From NCBI RefSeq assembly GCF_003675385.1, contig NZ_RCWZ01000003.1, forward strand, positions 248,001 to 312,000: a DNA stretch of 64,000 bases. The letters are read 5' to 3'. The notes beneath the pieces are model-generated. The model saw only the letters and a list, made by a program, of their open reading frames with translations. It ran no database searches and was not told the origin of the DNA. Position 1 is the stretch's first letter; each line of letters opens with the position of its first letter. The translations under genes were made by a program, and so were the position numbers. This DNA is from Mucilaginibacter kameinonensis. Lineage in GTDB: Bacteria > Bacteroidota > Bacteroidia > Sphingobacteriales > Sphingobacteriaceae. This document shows positions 17,225-26,855 of this stretch, piece after piece.

Positions 17225-20200
17225 TCCGGTTTCTACATATCGCGTACAGTTCCATAAAGGATTTAACTTCAGAAATTTCATGGGAATCATCCCCTATTTA
17301 CACGAACTTGGTGTGGTTACCATTTATGCGGCTCCCATATTCGAAGCTGTTCCAGGCAGTGTGCACGGTTATGACGTGATCGATCCGCACCGCATCAATC
17401 CCGAAATAGGGACCTTGCAGGAACTGGAAACCATCAGCTCAGAACTCAAAGAACGGGGGATGAACTGGCTGCAGGATATTGTACCCAATCACATGGCCTT
17501 CGATCCCGGAAATCCCCGGCTGATGGACGTTCTGGAAAAAGGACAAGCCTCTCCCTACGCCGGATTCTTTGATATCAGCTGGGATGCGCCTGGCTTCAAC
17601 GGAAAATTAATGGTGCCTTTTTTAGGCAAGCCATTAGACGACACCATCGCTGACGGAGCAATAAAGGTAGTTTATCAAGACGAAAAATTCACACTGAACT
17701 ATGCCGGGCAGGCCTATCCCTTAAATGAAGCGTCGATCAACACCATACTGGAATCCTTGGGGGATGCTCCAGCTGCAGAAAGTATCCGGGATCATATTAA
17801 CAAAAACGCTGGGTTAATAAGACAGCTTATTGACGCGCAGTATTACCGGCTTTGTTTCTGGCAGGATACGGATCAGCTGATCAACTACCGGCGCTTTTTT
17901 ACCGTTAATGGCCTGATCTGCCTGAATATTCAGGATAAGAAGATTTTTGATGAATACCACAGTTTCTTAAAAGAATTACTCGATAAAGGCCTGATACAAG
18001 GCCTCCGGGTTGACCATATCGACGGGCTGTTTGACCCTCAAACCTACCTTGAAAGATTGCGAAAACTGGCGGGTGAGGAAACTTATATTATCGTTGAAAA
18101 GATCCTGGAGCAGGATGAGCAGTTTCCTCCCGATTGGCCTGTGCAGGGCAATACCGGCTATGATTTTCTGGGCATGGTCAACAATCTGCTGACCGAGAAC
18201 AACAGCAAAAAAGCGTTCACGGATTTTTACCGGGAAATTGCGGCTGACCGCAAGTCTTTAAGCCGCTCGGTCACCGAAAAGAAAAGCGATATCCTCTACG
18301 GGCATATGGCCGGCGAGCTTGAAAATCTTTACCAGCTGTTACGTAAAATACCGGCGCCCGGCCGGGATGTTAAAGACATAACAGCCAAAGATTGGAAGTT
18401 AACCATCGGCGGTTTTCTTATTCATTGTCATGTATACCGTTATTATGGCAACCAGCTTCCCCTTAACGACGGAGAAGCGGGACAGGTGCAGACTATTTTC
18501 CGGCAGTTCATCAGTGAAAACCCGGAATTGGAACGGCCGGCCTTATACCTGGTTGACTTGTTTACCGGAAAACATCCGCAAAAAATGCAGGCCGGTATTT
18601 TGCTGCTTTATCAACGTTTAATGCAGTTTACCGGGCCATTGATGGCGAAAGGCGTAGAAGATACGCTGATGTACACGTATGATCGTTTTATCGGGCACAA
18701 TGAAGTAGGTGATTCCCCGCGGGAATTCGGGCTGAGCATTCAAAAGTTCCACAACCTGATGCGGGAAAGGCAAAAGTTACGGCCGCTTTCACTAAACGGG
18801 ACTTCCACGCACGATACCAAACGGGGCGAAGATGTACGGGCCAGGCTGAATGTGTTGACGGATATCCCCGAAAAATGGTTTAAACAGGTACGAAGCTGGC
18901 AAAAGGAAAACCGGCCATATAAAACCGGCGGGGCACCGGATGCCAACGATGAATACCTGATCTATCAAACCATCACCGGGTTCATCACGGATAATGAAGA
19001 AACCAGGGATCAAATAAGCCCGCGGCTGCAAGCCTATCTGACCAAAGCGCTCCGGGAAGCCAAATTACATACCGGATGGGCCGAGCCCGATGAGCAGTAT
19101 GAACAAAGCACGCTTCAATTCGCACAGCAACTGCTCAACAGCGCAGTATTCCTGAAAAGCATTAAGCAGTTGCAGGAAGACATCTCCGCTGCTTTTATCA
19201 ATAATTCGATCGCACAGGTTTTGTTAAAATTCAGTTGTCCGGGAGTGCCAGATGTATACCAGGGCTGCGAACGCTGGGATTTCAGCCTGGTTGATCCCGA
19301 TAACCGCAGGCCGGTTGACTACAAACGGAGCGCCGCCTTACTCAAGAAATCCAAAAGCCTAAAACCGGATGAGTTATGGCATGACAGGGCAAACGGCACT
19401 TTTAAATTGTGGTTAACGCATAAACTGCTGACCGAGCGAAAGAATTCCCCCTTGCTATTCAGTCATGGGGAATACATTCCGTTAACAGCAGAGGGAGCAT
19501 ATCAGGATCATATGATTGCTTTTGCACGCAAATACCAACGGCAATGGGTACTGGTTGTAGCCGCCCTGCATACAGCAGTCTTTGAAAATGGAGCAGTCAA
19601 CTGGAAAGATACTAAAATCATACTGCCCCCTGATGCGCCCCTGCAATGGACCAGCGCGCTCGATAACAAAAAAAAGATATTGAATGAGCAGCTCCTGTTA
19701 AGCGATCATATGGAGGCTTTTCCGCTATTATTGTTTAAATCAGCTCCGCCTCCTGACAACCGGGGCGCTGGTATCATCATGCATATCAGTTCCTTGCCAT
19801 CCCCTTATGGCATCGGCGACCTGGGGCCCGAAGCCCGGCGCTTTGCCCGGTTCCTCAGCGCATCCAACCAGCGGTACTGGCAATTATTGCCAGTAAACCC
19901 AACCATTGCCGCAGCTGCAAATTCGCCTTACAGCGCCATTTCAGGGATGGCTGGTAATACCCTGCTGATCAGTCCGGACGATTTGCTTAGTGATGGGTTA
20001 CTTACGGAAGAAGAAATATCACCATACCGCGCAACAGCTAACAGCACGGTCAATTTCACCCGGGCAGCGACCATTAAAGATCAATTGCTGGAGATGGCCT
20101 ATAAGCGTTTTGGCCGGTCTGCAACGGATGCCCTTCGAATGGCCTACGAAGACTTTAAGATCAGGGAACAATCATGGCTTAATGACTTTGCATTATTCGA

Positions 20201-21254
20201 GGCCATTAAGCAGCACCACGATGGCGCCCCCTGGTACCAGTGGCCTGAGGAGCTTAAATGCAAGGATCGGAAAGCACTCGAAACCTTCCGGCAGCAAAAT
20301 CAGCAGGACATCGGTAGGTCCATGTGGCGTCAATTTATATTTTCCCGCCAGTGGCAAAAACTGAAATCTTTCGTGCATGGACAAGGCTTATGTCTGATAG
20401 GCGACCTTCCTTTTTACCTCAGTTATGATGCCGTTGACATATGGGCGCACCCGGAGCTCTTCAGTCTGGATAAAGACAAAAACATGTCGGGCATCGCTGG
20501 CGTGCCACCCGACTATTTCAATGCCGGTGGCCAGCTCTGGAATATGCCAGTGTACAACTGGGCTTCCCATGAGCGGACAGGCTACGAATGGTGGATTGCC
20601 CGGATCAAAAAGAATATGGAGTTTTATGACCTTATTCGTTTGGACCACTTCAGGGGGTTCTCGGAATTTTGGGAAGTACCCGCGGGTGAAAAAAATGCTG
20701 TACGCGGTGGCTGGAAACCGGGACCCGGCGCAGCGATCTTTCGGGCTGTTAAGAAAGAATTAGGCCACCTTCCCTTTATTGCCGAAGATCTTGGAAATAT
20801 CGATGAGCCTGTTTATGAACTTCGTGATCAATTCAATCTCCCCGGAATGAATGTGCTGCAATACGCGTTCGGCGCAGATATGCCGGTGTCCGTACATGCT
20901 TTGCATAACCATCGGGAGAACAGTATAACTTATACCGGCACGCACGATAATAACACTTTGCTCGGCTGGTATGAAGAAGACATGAGCAGGGAAGAACGGC
21001 AGAACCTGGACACATACTTCAGGACCAAAATAACACGGGGCAACCTGAAGCAATTCCTGCTGGAAACCTGTTATGCTTCGGTTTCTGCGATAGCTATGGT
21101 ACCTATGCAGGATGTACTTGGCCTCAGTCAGCACAGCCGCATGAATACTCCTGCCTCCCCCAAAGGTAACTGGGACTGGAGGATGGATGCACCGGCGCTC
21201 ACAGATGCCCTTTCAGCATCACTCCGGTTGCTGACCAGGCGATTTAACCGGTGA
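17217..21254 (+). CDS. treY: malto-oligosyltrehalose synthase fused to 4-alpha-glucanotransferase (TreY-MalQ)
   Basis: Residues 1 to about 835 are TreY: STYRVQFHKGFNF, the GH13 site LRVDHIDGL (Asp266), IIVEKIL (Glu294) and STHDTKRGED (Asp533), which turns the reducing end of maltodextrin into a trehalose unit. After a short linker around residue 840 (PPPDNRGAGIIMHISSLPSP) a full GH77 MalQ follows: RLDHFRGF (Asp1143), AEDLG (Glu1190) and GTHDNNT (Asp1244). MalQ disproportionates the short maltodextrins that TreY/TreZ leave behind, so fusion would recycle the leftover substrate. The ATG at 17217 overlaps the treZ stop by 8 nt; the TTG at 17208 is less likely. Confidence 0.93.
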   Translation: MFDPVSTYRVQFHKGFNFRNFMGIIPYLHELGVVTIYAAPIFEAVPGSVHGYDVIDPHRINPEIGTLQELETISSELKERGMNWLQDIVPNHMAFDPGNPRLMDVLEKGQASPYAGFFDISWDAPGFNGKLMVPFLGKPLDDTIADGAIKVVYQDEKFTLNYAGQAYPLNEASINTILESLGDAPAAESIRDHINKNAGLIRQLIDAQYYRLCFWQDTDQLINYRRFFTVNGLICLNIQDKKIFDEYHSFLKELLDKGLIQGLRVDHIDGLFDPQTYLERLRKLAGEETYIIVEKILEQDEQFPPDWPVQGNTGYDFLGMVNNLLTENNSKKAFTDFYREIAADRKSLSRSVTEKKSDILYGHMAGELENLYQLLRKIPAPGRDVKDITAKDWKLTIGGFLIHCHVYRYYGNQLPLNDGEAGQVQTIFRQFISENPELERPALYLVDLFTGKHPQKMQAGILLLYQRLMQFTGPLMAKGVEDTLMYTYDRFIGHNEVGDSPREFGLSIQKFHNLMRERQKLRPLSLNGTSTHDTKRGEDVRARLNVLTDIPEKWFKQVRSWQKENRPYKTGGAPDANDEYLIYQTITGFITDNEETRDQISPRLQAYLTKALREAKLHTGWAEPDEQYEQSTLQFAQQLLNSAVFLKSIKQLQEDISAAFINNSIAQVLLKFSCPGVPDVYQGCERWDFSLVDPDNRRPVDYKRSAALLKKSKSLKPDELWHDRANGTFKLWLTHKLLTERKNSPLLFSHGEYIPLTAEGAYQDHMIAFARKYQRQWVLVVAALHTAVFENGAVNWKDTKIILPPDAPLQWTSALDNKKKILNEQLLLSDHMEAFPLLLFKSAPPPDNRGAGIIMHISSLPSPYGIGDLGPEARRFARFLSASNQRYWQLLPVNPTIAAAANSPYSAISGMAGNTLLISPDDLLSDGLLTEEEISPYRATANSTVNFTRAATIKDQLLEMAYKRFGRSATDALRMAYEDFKIREQSWLNDFALFEAIKQHHDGAPWYQWPEELKCKDRKALETFRQQNQQDIGRSMWRQFIFSRQWQKLKSFVHGQGLCLIGDLPFYLSYDAVDIWAHPELFSLDKDKNMSGIAGVPPDYFNAGGQLWNMPVYNWASHERTGYEWWIARIKKNMEFYDLIRLDHFRGFSEFWEVPAGEKNAVRGGWKPGPGAAIFRAVKKELGHLPFIAEDLGNIDEPVYELRDQFNLPGMNVLQYAFGADMPVSVHALHNHRENSITYTGTHDNNTLLGWYEEDMSREERQNLDTYFRTKITRGNLKQFLLETCYASVSAIAMVPMQDVLGLSQHSRMNTPASPKGNWDWRMDAPALTDALSASLRLLTRRFNR

Positions 21255-21477
21255 TAACGCTGATGGATCGTGATTCCGTGTCACCTTCCTGGTCAGCTTT
21301 TTCAGCGGCCTCAAGCAGGTTAGCGCCAATTGATTAGGCCTCTTGCCGAAGTCGTGCTCCCATTGTTTTTCTTTTGATCGGCCAAACTTATCGCCGATCC
21401 CGCGCCATTTATAATAAATTAATCAGCAAGAAATAAAAGCTGATCAGGTTCGGCCCGTATTTTGATAAACTAGCTTT

Positions 21478-21765
21478 ATGGAGAGTCAACAATATAAGTT
21501 ATGCCTGTATATAGCTGGTAACAGCCACAAATCTGCAAATGCAATTAAAAACCTTACAGTATATTGTCAGGAACATTTAAAAGGGGCTTATTCCATTGAA
21601 GTGATCGATTTGTTAAAACACCCGCATCTGGCGGAAGGAGAACAAATATTCGCAACACCAACGCTAATTAAAAAGCTTCCTGAGCCAATCAAGATTATGG
21701 TAGGAGACCTTTCTCAAGAACACCAATTCTTAGTGGGACTAAATCTCGTGCCTTTGCCAGATTAA
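21478..21765 (+). CDS. KaiB-like protein
   Basis: The 95-residue protein has the KaiB thioredoxin-like pattern: KLCLYIAGNSHKSANAIKNL, YSIEVIDLLKHPHLAEGEQI and ATPTLIKKLPEPIKIMVGDL. In cyanobacteria KaiB binds the KaiC ATPase and resets the circadian oscillator; in non-cyanobacterial species KaiB-like proteins are tied to stress resistance and histidine-kinase signalling. No kaiC or kaiA is present in the window, and the gene stands alone after the trehalose operon, so a clock role is unlikely to be inferable here. Confidence 0.88.
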   Translation: MESQQYKLCLYIAGNSHKSANAIKNLTVYCQEHLKGAYSIEVIDLLKHPHLAEGEQIFATPTLIKKLPEPIKIMVGDLSQEHQFLVGLNLVPLPD

Positions 21766-21913
21766 TGGAGCGATCCCTTATTTGGCAACCCTTTACCGCT
21801 TACCATATCGGGTTGTTGACTCCTTTACCAACTAATTCGGACGTCAAAATTTCCCTTGATTGTCTGAAATAATTATATTGCCTTCGAGAAAGTAAATAAT
21901 ACCGTTTCGTTTT

Positions 21914-22243
21914 ATGAAGATCGTTTCGTTTCAGTTTCAAGCATCACATAACCCGCTTATTCTGGAATTACAGATTTATTTAAAAAAACTGATTTTATCG
22001 ACTGACAAACTTAGTATTTCTAATCTTTATGAACTAAGAAAAAAACTGTACCATCACGCGGCACTGACAAGCTTAGATCACTCCGTCTCTGAAGCTGAAT
22101 ACATCCGGATGGAAATACGCTCTTCCCTTACCTTTGAGACTTTGCAGGTAATTTATAACGGTGCCATCTTTGTATATTTGACAGCCCGAAAAAAAGAATT
22201 CCAATTCGCTTTTAGAGATCTTGACAGGGGGCGGTTTAATTGA
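21914..22243 (+). CDS. uncharacterised protein
   Basis: The 109-residue product reads MKIVSFQFQASHNPLILELQ, a central helical part, and RSSLTFETLQVIYNGAIFVY. No signal peptide or membrane segment is apparent. It converges on the XRE regulator at 22248-22508 with 4 nt between the stop codons. Not recognised. Confidence 0.5.
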   Translation: MKIVSFQFQASHNPLILELQIYLKKLILSTDKLSISNLYELRKKLYHHAALTSLDHSVSEAEYIRMEIRSSLTFETLQVIYNGAIFVYLTARKKEFQFAFRDLDRGRFN

Positions 22244-22247
22244 GCCA

Positions 22248-22508
22248 TTAACCGGTTACTTTAATATCTTCTGCCGGAACCGGAGACCTATATTTTACGA
22301 TGTCGATCACGTCCATTTCAAAAATTTGTGCAATTGCAAACAAACGTTCTACCGTAAGTGAGGTATGCCCAAGCTCAATTTTGCTGTAGGCATGTTGCGA
22401 AATTTTCAGCTTGTCGGCTAAATAAACTTGTTTATAGCCTTTTTGTTCCCTGATAATTTTGATATCCGAAACAACCTTTTTCACTCTCTGATCTAAATTT
22501 TGTTCCAT
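22248..22508 (-). CDS. XRE-family helix-turn-helix regulator (SKIELG type)
   Basis: The 86-residue protein carries one HTH_3 domain: KIIREQKGYKQVYLADKLKI, SQHAYSKIELGHTSLTVERL, and ends in MDVIDIVKYRSPV. The AYSKIELG core is shared with the regulators at 45272 and 46139. The frame opens at a GTG at 22523; the ATG at 22508 is preferred. It is monocistronic and its target is unknown. Confidence 0.8.
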   Translation of the reverse strand: MEQNLDQRVKKVVSDIKIIREQKGYKQVYLADKLKISQHAYSKIELGHTSLTVERLFAIAQIFEMDVIDIVKYRSPVPAEDIKVTG

Positions 22509-22724
22509 AACATCATTGATCACTTCATAAGACCTGATTTAAATGGCCTTGGTTTACTTCATTACAATTTTGATACCAGCTGAATTCTGCTTAGCATATA
22601 GTGATGCGGCTTCTTCATTGTGTATTTTTTACGCAGAGTGAGGCTGGTTATTCTCATAGGGTGTAGCATAATCCCGCTTTAATATTAATATTTCATTCTT
22701 GGAAGCCAGTGAATTACGTATCTT

Positions 22725-23027
22725 GTGTCAAAAATCCGCCCATTTATGTTTTTAAATGGAACCCTCAAAAATGAGAGTTTTCAGTTTGATGTCGAGCTAT
22801 TTTCCGATCCCAATAATAACCTTACTTATCTGATACAAATAACTGAAAATACTTACCTGCTCGCTCAAAGCATAGTTATGACACAGCACTTGCTTCAAAT
22901 GTCGGGCGGCTATATCGAGCCTGAATTACTCGAAGTGATTTTCAATACCATTGATCTTTCTGATCAGCTAAAGTTATTTACCAGGATAAGGCCGCTTCGG
23001 GAGCTAAAAAGATCTTACCTCAAATGA
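22725..23027 (+). CDS. uncharacterised protein
   Basis: A 100-codon frame from a GTG (first ATG at 22746) encodes FMFLNGTLKNESFQFDVELF, then NNNLTYLIQITENTYLLAQS and a helical, basic C-terminus. It looks like a genuine small soluble protein. It is divergent from the XRE gene, with about 215 bp between them that could hold both promoters. Not recognised. Confidence 0.5.
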   Translation: MSKIRPFMFLNGTLKNESFQFDVELFSDPNNNLTYLIQITENTYLLAQSIVMTQHLLQMSGGYIEPELLEVIFNTIDLSDQLKLFTRIRPLRELKRSYLK

Positions 23028-24193
23028 CTGCTCTGTGTTATCGACCTACAGCAAAAAGCCCATGGATCACGCGCGCCGATTTTATTTAGCAGAATTAGGG
23101 CCTATTTAAAGGGGGAATCGATTATACTTAGTAAAGATCAAGTTTGAAACCTAATGAAAGTAAAGGAGTGTCAAAATCTAATACAAAGCAGCAGTCTTAT
23201 ACTTGCCGGTCAATGCAGTCTGCGTTTGATCAGGGTTATACAAACTCTTCGAATTTTAACTCTTTGTAAATGGCTTAGGAAAATTGCCCATTAAATTTTA
23301 TTACTGGAGGATTCAGACATCGACCTCGTCATTTAAGCTCATGTTTAAAAGCCCTAACCATCCTATCGTTGATAATTGCAAAAAATAATGTTGACGCGAA
23401 TATTCGACTTATTAACTTCACGCTGAAAGGTGGCAAGCTTCTACCTTATTATAAATGCCTCAATTTCCTATGCCTGCATTGATGGCAGGCAGTTCTCACG
23501 ATCAATACTATTCCGTGCCGCTTCAATTATTGCCTTAATGTCCGAAAGGCATTTTAAATGATTTATATTGATCGTAGAAGACATTCCCCCCTAATAATTA
23601 TAAAATATGTTCATGATTTTATTCATTATTTTTTGAAATTCATCGGGAGATTTGCTTTCTTCTTTGCTTATCATATCGGTGAGAGCATGATAATGATCGA
23701 AGTTATTATTTCTATGGCAACAGTATTTAAGTCCATTATAGTGTTCCCGTGATAAGTTTACCAAAAATAAAATTCTTACTAACAAAAATATTCTTTTAAA
23801 GGACTGTGACCACGAATAACAAATGCGAAAGAATGATATTGCCTAAATGCAGCATTCCCTTGAGGCGAAGAAATGAATTTGCGTATTTCCCAACTTCGGT
23901 TACGAATACCTTCTTAGTTGAGCAAGATAAAAGTCCATTACATCTTCACGATTCGGTGACAGGGAACTCGAAAGCCGCTTTGAGTAGCATCTTCATCAGA
24001 CAAAACGAGCCGTGAAGTCAGGACAGTTCAGAAATTATTTACGTAGTCAAAAATCAATAAAGATATAATTAACCAAACGATCGCCAGTGTTTTCTCCGGC
24101 CATTCAATATCATACCTTTGCCAGATTTTTCCCGGATGCCTTTATAGACCATCATTGACACTGGTTCCTGCCGGGAGCTCGCCAATCCTGTCC
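23028..24193. other. 1.2-kb stretch with no supported gene
   Basis: Short frames at 23558-23752, 23591-23785 (minus) and 23806-24015 overlap one another and have no protein-like composition. A weak hairpin with an AT-rich tail lies at 23534-23553 (tgcctt / aaggca). Nothing else was seen. Confidence 0.4.
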
Positions 24194-24307
24194 TTAGAAA
24201 CTATGTCCGGATTTAAATCTTTGGTCTTTTTTCCGAAATAGTAAAACGATTGCGGTTATGATAAAAATTGTAATGAGTTCAATAATATTGGAAAGAAAAT
24301 GGTTCAT
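24194..24307 (-). CDS. 37-residue single-pass membrane protein
   Basis: The minus strand encodes MNHFLSNIIELITIFIITA, then IVLLFRKKDQRFKSGHSF. One strongly hydrophobic segment (residues 10-24) is followed by a basic cytoplasmic-type tail, the usual build of small inner-membrane proteins. It is too short to place in a family, and no good ribosome-binding site is visible. Confidence 0.4.
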   Translation of the reverse strand: MNHFLSNIIELITIFIITAIVLLFRKKDQRFKSGHSF

Positions 24308-24435
24308 TAAAACATCAGAGGGAAATGTTATTGAAACCAGCTTTCGGGACGAGGATCTTAAAATCTATCCAAATTAAAAACAGCGGTACATAACCAGGAG
24401 TCGGAATGTCGACCCATTTATGTTCTCATTGCGCA

Positions 24436-24463
24436 TAAAAAAGGCGTTCAAAAGTGAACGCCC
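24436..24463 (-). terminator. intrinsic terminator, minus strand
   Basis: An 8-bp perfect stem (ggcgttca / tgaacgcc) with a 4-nt loop is followed on the minus strand by six T. It closes the transcript of the coding-like frame at 24504-24656. Confidence 0.75.
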
Positions 24464-24503
24464 TGGTCCACAGGTAGATGTACATATATTGAGTTATTGG
24501 CTG

Positions 24504-24656
24504 CTAAGCGGCTATCAATTGCAGAAAGACCGCGTTACGCACATTGGAATTTCCAATCTTACGGATGTCTTTGGCCAATATGGCCTTTAATTGTTTATCG
24601 ATCGTTTTAACTAATTCACAGTTGGTAGATACTGTTGCTTTCGTGCCTGGTATAAA
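24504..24656 (-). pseudogene. small coding-like frame lacking a start codon
   Basis: The 50 sense codons read TKATVSTNCELVKTIDKQLK, AILAKDIRKIGNSNVRNAVF and LQLIAA, then TAG. The composition is strongly protein-like and a good terminator follows, but a TAG closes the 5' side and no usual start codon lies between. Either the start was lost, or an unusual start is used. I do not recognise the protein. Confidence 0.35.
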
Positions 24657-24804
24657 CTAAATTTTATGCCAAAGTAAATTCCGGATAGCAACGGACCTGC
24701 GCTTTCGTTCTTTTGTCCTATATAGCAGACGGATATTTTTAGTTTTCAAAACACCTAACATTAGTGCCTTTGCAATGTTGCAATTATATATTTTAAAATC
24801 ATCA

Positions 24805-25086
24805 ATGAAAAATCCATTTCAAAAAAACGATCATAAGCTATTGTTAGCTGTGGTTCTTTTTGGCTCGATAGCGGCGGGAGCTGCGGCCTATTTTTTCCGC
24901 GACGAAATTGCAGGTTATTTCGACGGTGTTTTCACAAAAGAACCGGATAATGAAGATCATGGAAATGAGCAGGGCTATTTGCATCACAGGGATAAAGGGC
25001 CAAAAACCGACCGGGAGGCGTTGATAAAAAATGAAATATTGCACGAATCCGGGCGGTCGAGCCATGAGGACGTGCAGCAAAGCTAA
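24805..25086 (+). CDS. small single-pass membrane protein
   Basis: From the ATG at 24805 the 93-residue protein has a basic N-terminus, one membrane segment (LLLAVVLFGSIAAGAAAYFF, residues about 11-30) and a long acidic/His-rich hydrophilic tail. The layout resembles YtxH-like envelope proteins induced by stress, without clear sequence identity. The upstream in-frame TTG/ATG at 24775 adds residues with no sense. Confidence 0.55.
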   Translation: MKNPFQKNDHKLLLAVVLFGSIAAGAAAYFFRDEIAGYFDGVFTKEPDNEDHGNEQGYLHHRDKGPKTDREALIKNEILHESGRSSHEDVQQS

Positions 25087-25521
25087 GAATAAGATGTGTA
25101 AACGATTTCCGGTTTTCATTTGAACCTGCTAAAGCACCAGAAGCCTGTCAGCAAAATTAGAGCTGCTATGAAGGACTTAAACACACTCAAAGCGATCAAA
25201 GAACGATTTGTCAAAATGAGGTTATTACGTCAGGCTTGACCATACCGTTCAGTGCTCATTTCAGCAACGAGTAGTGTAGGAATTAAAATTTATCGATGTA
25301 TGCTGATCCAGAAATTTTACGGTAATACGCCTGAGTAAAAAATATTATTTTGCCAGATCACCGAAAATCATCGCTACGATTTAGCCCCGCAATTAAAACA
25401 TCGCTGTAGCCATTAGCACACAACTGACCTTTTTTTGTTCGGATTTAATGGCACTGAACAGGCTGTTAAAACCGGATTTTGATCCAGCCGCACACGGCAC
25501 GGATATTGACTGCTTCGGATT
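25087..25521. other. 435-bp intergenic region
   Basis: No gene is supported. A 23-codon frame beginning near 25172 (MKDLNTLKAIKERFVKM) and another at 25448 (MALNRLLKPDFDPAAHG) look faintly protein-like, but both are too short to call. Confidence 0.3.
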
Positions 25522-25986
25522 ATGGATCAATTTTCAAAAACGGCATTAACCGGTATCGCCGGAACTACGGTCATGACAGCCGGCAGCGAGCTCATGTCCG
25601 TTTTATTTCAGGAGAATTTCAGAGAACCTAAGCATCTGGAAACCTTGATCAGCCGCCTGGTGCCTCAGTTATCGCGTAACGCGAAAACAATTGCCGGGTG
25701 GGGCGCCCATTATGCGATGGGGCTCGTTTTTGCAGCTATCTATGTGGAGTTATGGGAACATCGTAAGATCAAACACAGCATAAAAAACGGGTTGATACTC
25801 GGTACGCTCAGCGGATTGCTGGGTTACCTGATCTGGAAAGCCACTTTTAAAGCGCATCCATTGCCGCCCTGGATAAACTACAGCCACTACTATCTGCAAC
25901 GGATCCCGGCACACATTGTTTTTGCTGTGGCTGCAACTATAGCTTATAAAATGACGCTGACATCTGAAGGAACTAAAACTGCATAA
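25522..25986 (+). CDS. DUF1440/YagU-like integral membrane protein
   Basis: The 154-residue protein starts MDQFSKTALTGIAGTTVMTA and has three to four hydrophobic segments, including HYAMGLVFAAIYVELW, NGLILGTLSGLLGYLIW and AHIVFAVAATIAYKM. The TALTGIAGTTVMT start with a HYAMGLVFA segment recalls the DUF1440 / DUF6789 membrane protein groups; this is a loose match. Function unknown. Confidence 0.55.
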   Translation: MDQFSKTALTGIAGTTVMTAGSELMSVLFQENFREPKHLETLISRLVPQLSRNAKTIAGWGAHYAMGLVFAAIYVELWEHRKIKHSIKNGLILGTLSGLLGYLIWKATFKAHPLPPWINYSHYYLQRIPAHIVFAVAATIAYKMTLTSEGTKTA

Positions 25987-26216
25987 AATTGAGAAAAATC
26001 TTATATCCGGTGCACTGGCGCTGAGCGAGCTTCTGGAAAAAGAAATCGACTGGCGTATCAACAACATGTAAAGTGCCTGGGAAAGGAGACCAAAACTTCA
26101 CTAACTGGCTGCAGGGAGATTACAATTCCCAGCCCATGACGCTGGCGACGAAAAATCATGAACCGCCGCACCCTGCAGCGAATGGCGGGTTAGGCGCGTT
26201 GCTACTGAAATATTGA
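25970..26216 (+). other. coding-like sequence in two frames, no intact gene
   Basis: One frame ends KIEKNLISGALALSELLEKE, IDWRINNM and stops at 26071; another reads GDQNFTNWLQGDYNSQPMTL, ATKNHEPPHPAANGGLGALL and stops at 26216. Both look like protein but have no start codon, so they may be pieces of one or two lost genes between the membrane protein and hsp20. Confidence 0.3.
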
Positions 26217-26356
26217 CCTTGCAGCTGAAAAAATTGCAGCCGGAAACTGAAAAATTTTCATTGTCAGATTGTTGGCACGCTGCTTGACCACATGCGTATA
26301 GTTTAATTAACAATTGACATTAATTTTTTAGAGTAACATTTAAAGGAGAAAAGGCC

Positions 26357-26794
26357 ATGACCTTAGTTAAATTCAACAACAAACGCAACAACACATTATT
26401 ACCAGGAGTTAATGATGTTTTCGAATCAATCTTTAGCGACACATTTTTCAGCGACCGCATGATCACCCGAGTGCCGGCTGTTAATATCAGCGAAAGCGAG
26501 AATAGCTACCAAGTTGAACTGGCTGCACCGGGATTGAAAAAAGACGACTTCAAGCTGAATCTGGAACGCAACCAGCTCACCATTTCGGTAGAACAGCAGT
26601 CGGAACAAAATGACAGCCAAAAGAGCTATAACAAGCGCGAGTACAGTTACAGTTCATTTGTGCGTTCATTCACGCTGCCGGACAGCGCCGATCACAGTCA
26701 GATCGATGCTTCCTATACCGACGGTATCCTCCGCATTGATATTGCCAAACGCGAAGAGGCGAAAGCAGTGCGTCGCCAGATCGAGATCAAATAA
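26357..26794 (+). CDS. Hsp20/alpha-crystallin small heat-shock protein
   Basis: The 145-residue protein has a short N-terminal arm (MTLVKFNNKRNNTLLPG ... DVFESIFSD), an alpha-crystallin domain (residues about 40-130: VPAVNISESENSYQVELAAP, GLKKDDFKLNLERNQLTISV) and the C-terminal I-x-I-type anchor in RRQIEIK. It is an ATP-independent holdase that keeps unfolding proteins soluble. A strong ribosome-binding site (AAAGGAGAAAAGG) precedes the ATG. A hairpin 20 nt after the stop ends the unit. Confidence 0.93.
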   Translation: MTLVKFNNKRNNTLLPGVNDVFESIFSDTFFSDRMITRVPAVNISESENSYQVELAAPGLKKDDFKLNLERNQLTISVEQQSEQNDSQKSYNKREYSYSSFVRSFTLPDSADHSQIDASYTDGILRIDIAKREEAKAVRRQIEIK

Positions 26795-26813
26795 GTGTAA
26801 TTAGTTTTTAATA

Positions 26814-26840
26814 CAAGAGCTCCTGCGCAAGGGGCTCTTG
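26814..26840 (+). terminator. hairpin after hsp20
   Basis: The arms caagagc and gctcttg pair, extended by inner tcc/ggg, around a 7-10 nt loop. The U-tract is weak (gtattt). It lies between hsp20 and the next gene. Confidence 0.55.
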
Positions 26841-26855
26841 GTATTTAACACGACC

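Noticed and set aside
21430..21477. TATTTTG upstream of kaiB as a Bacteroidota -7 box
   Set aside because: It is one base short of TAnnTTTG and no -33 TTTG is well placed; not strong enough to list.
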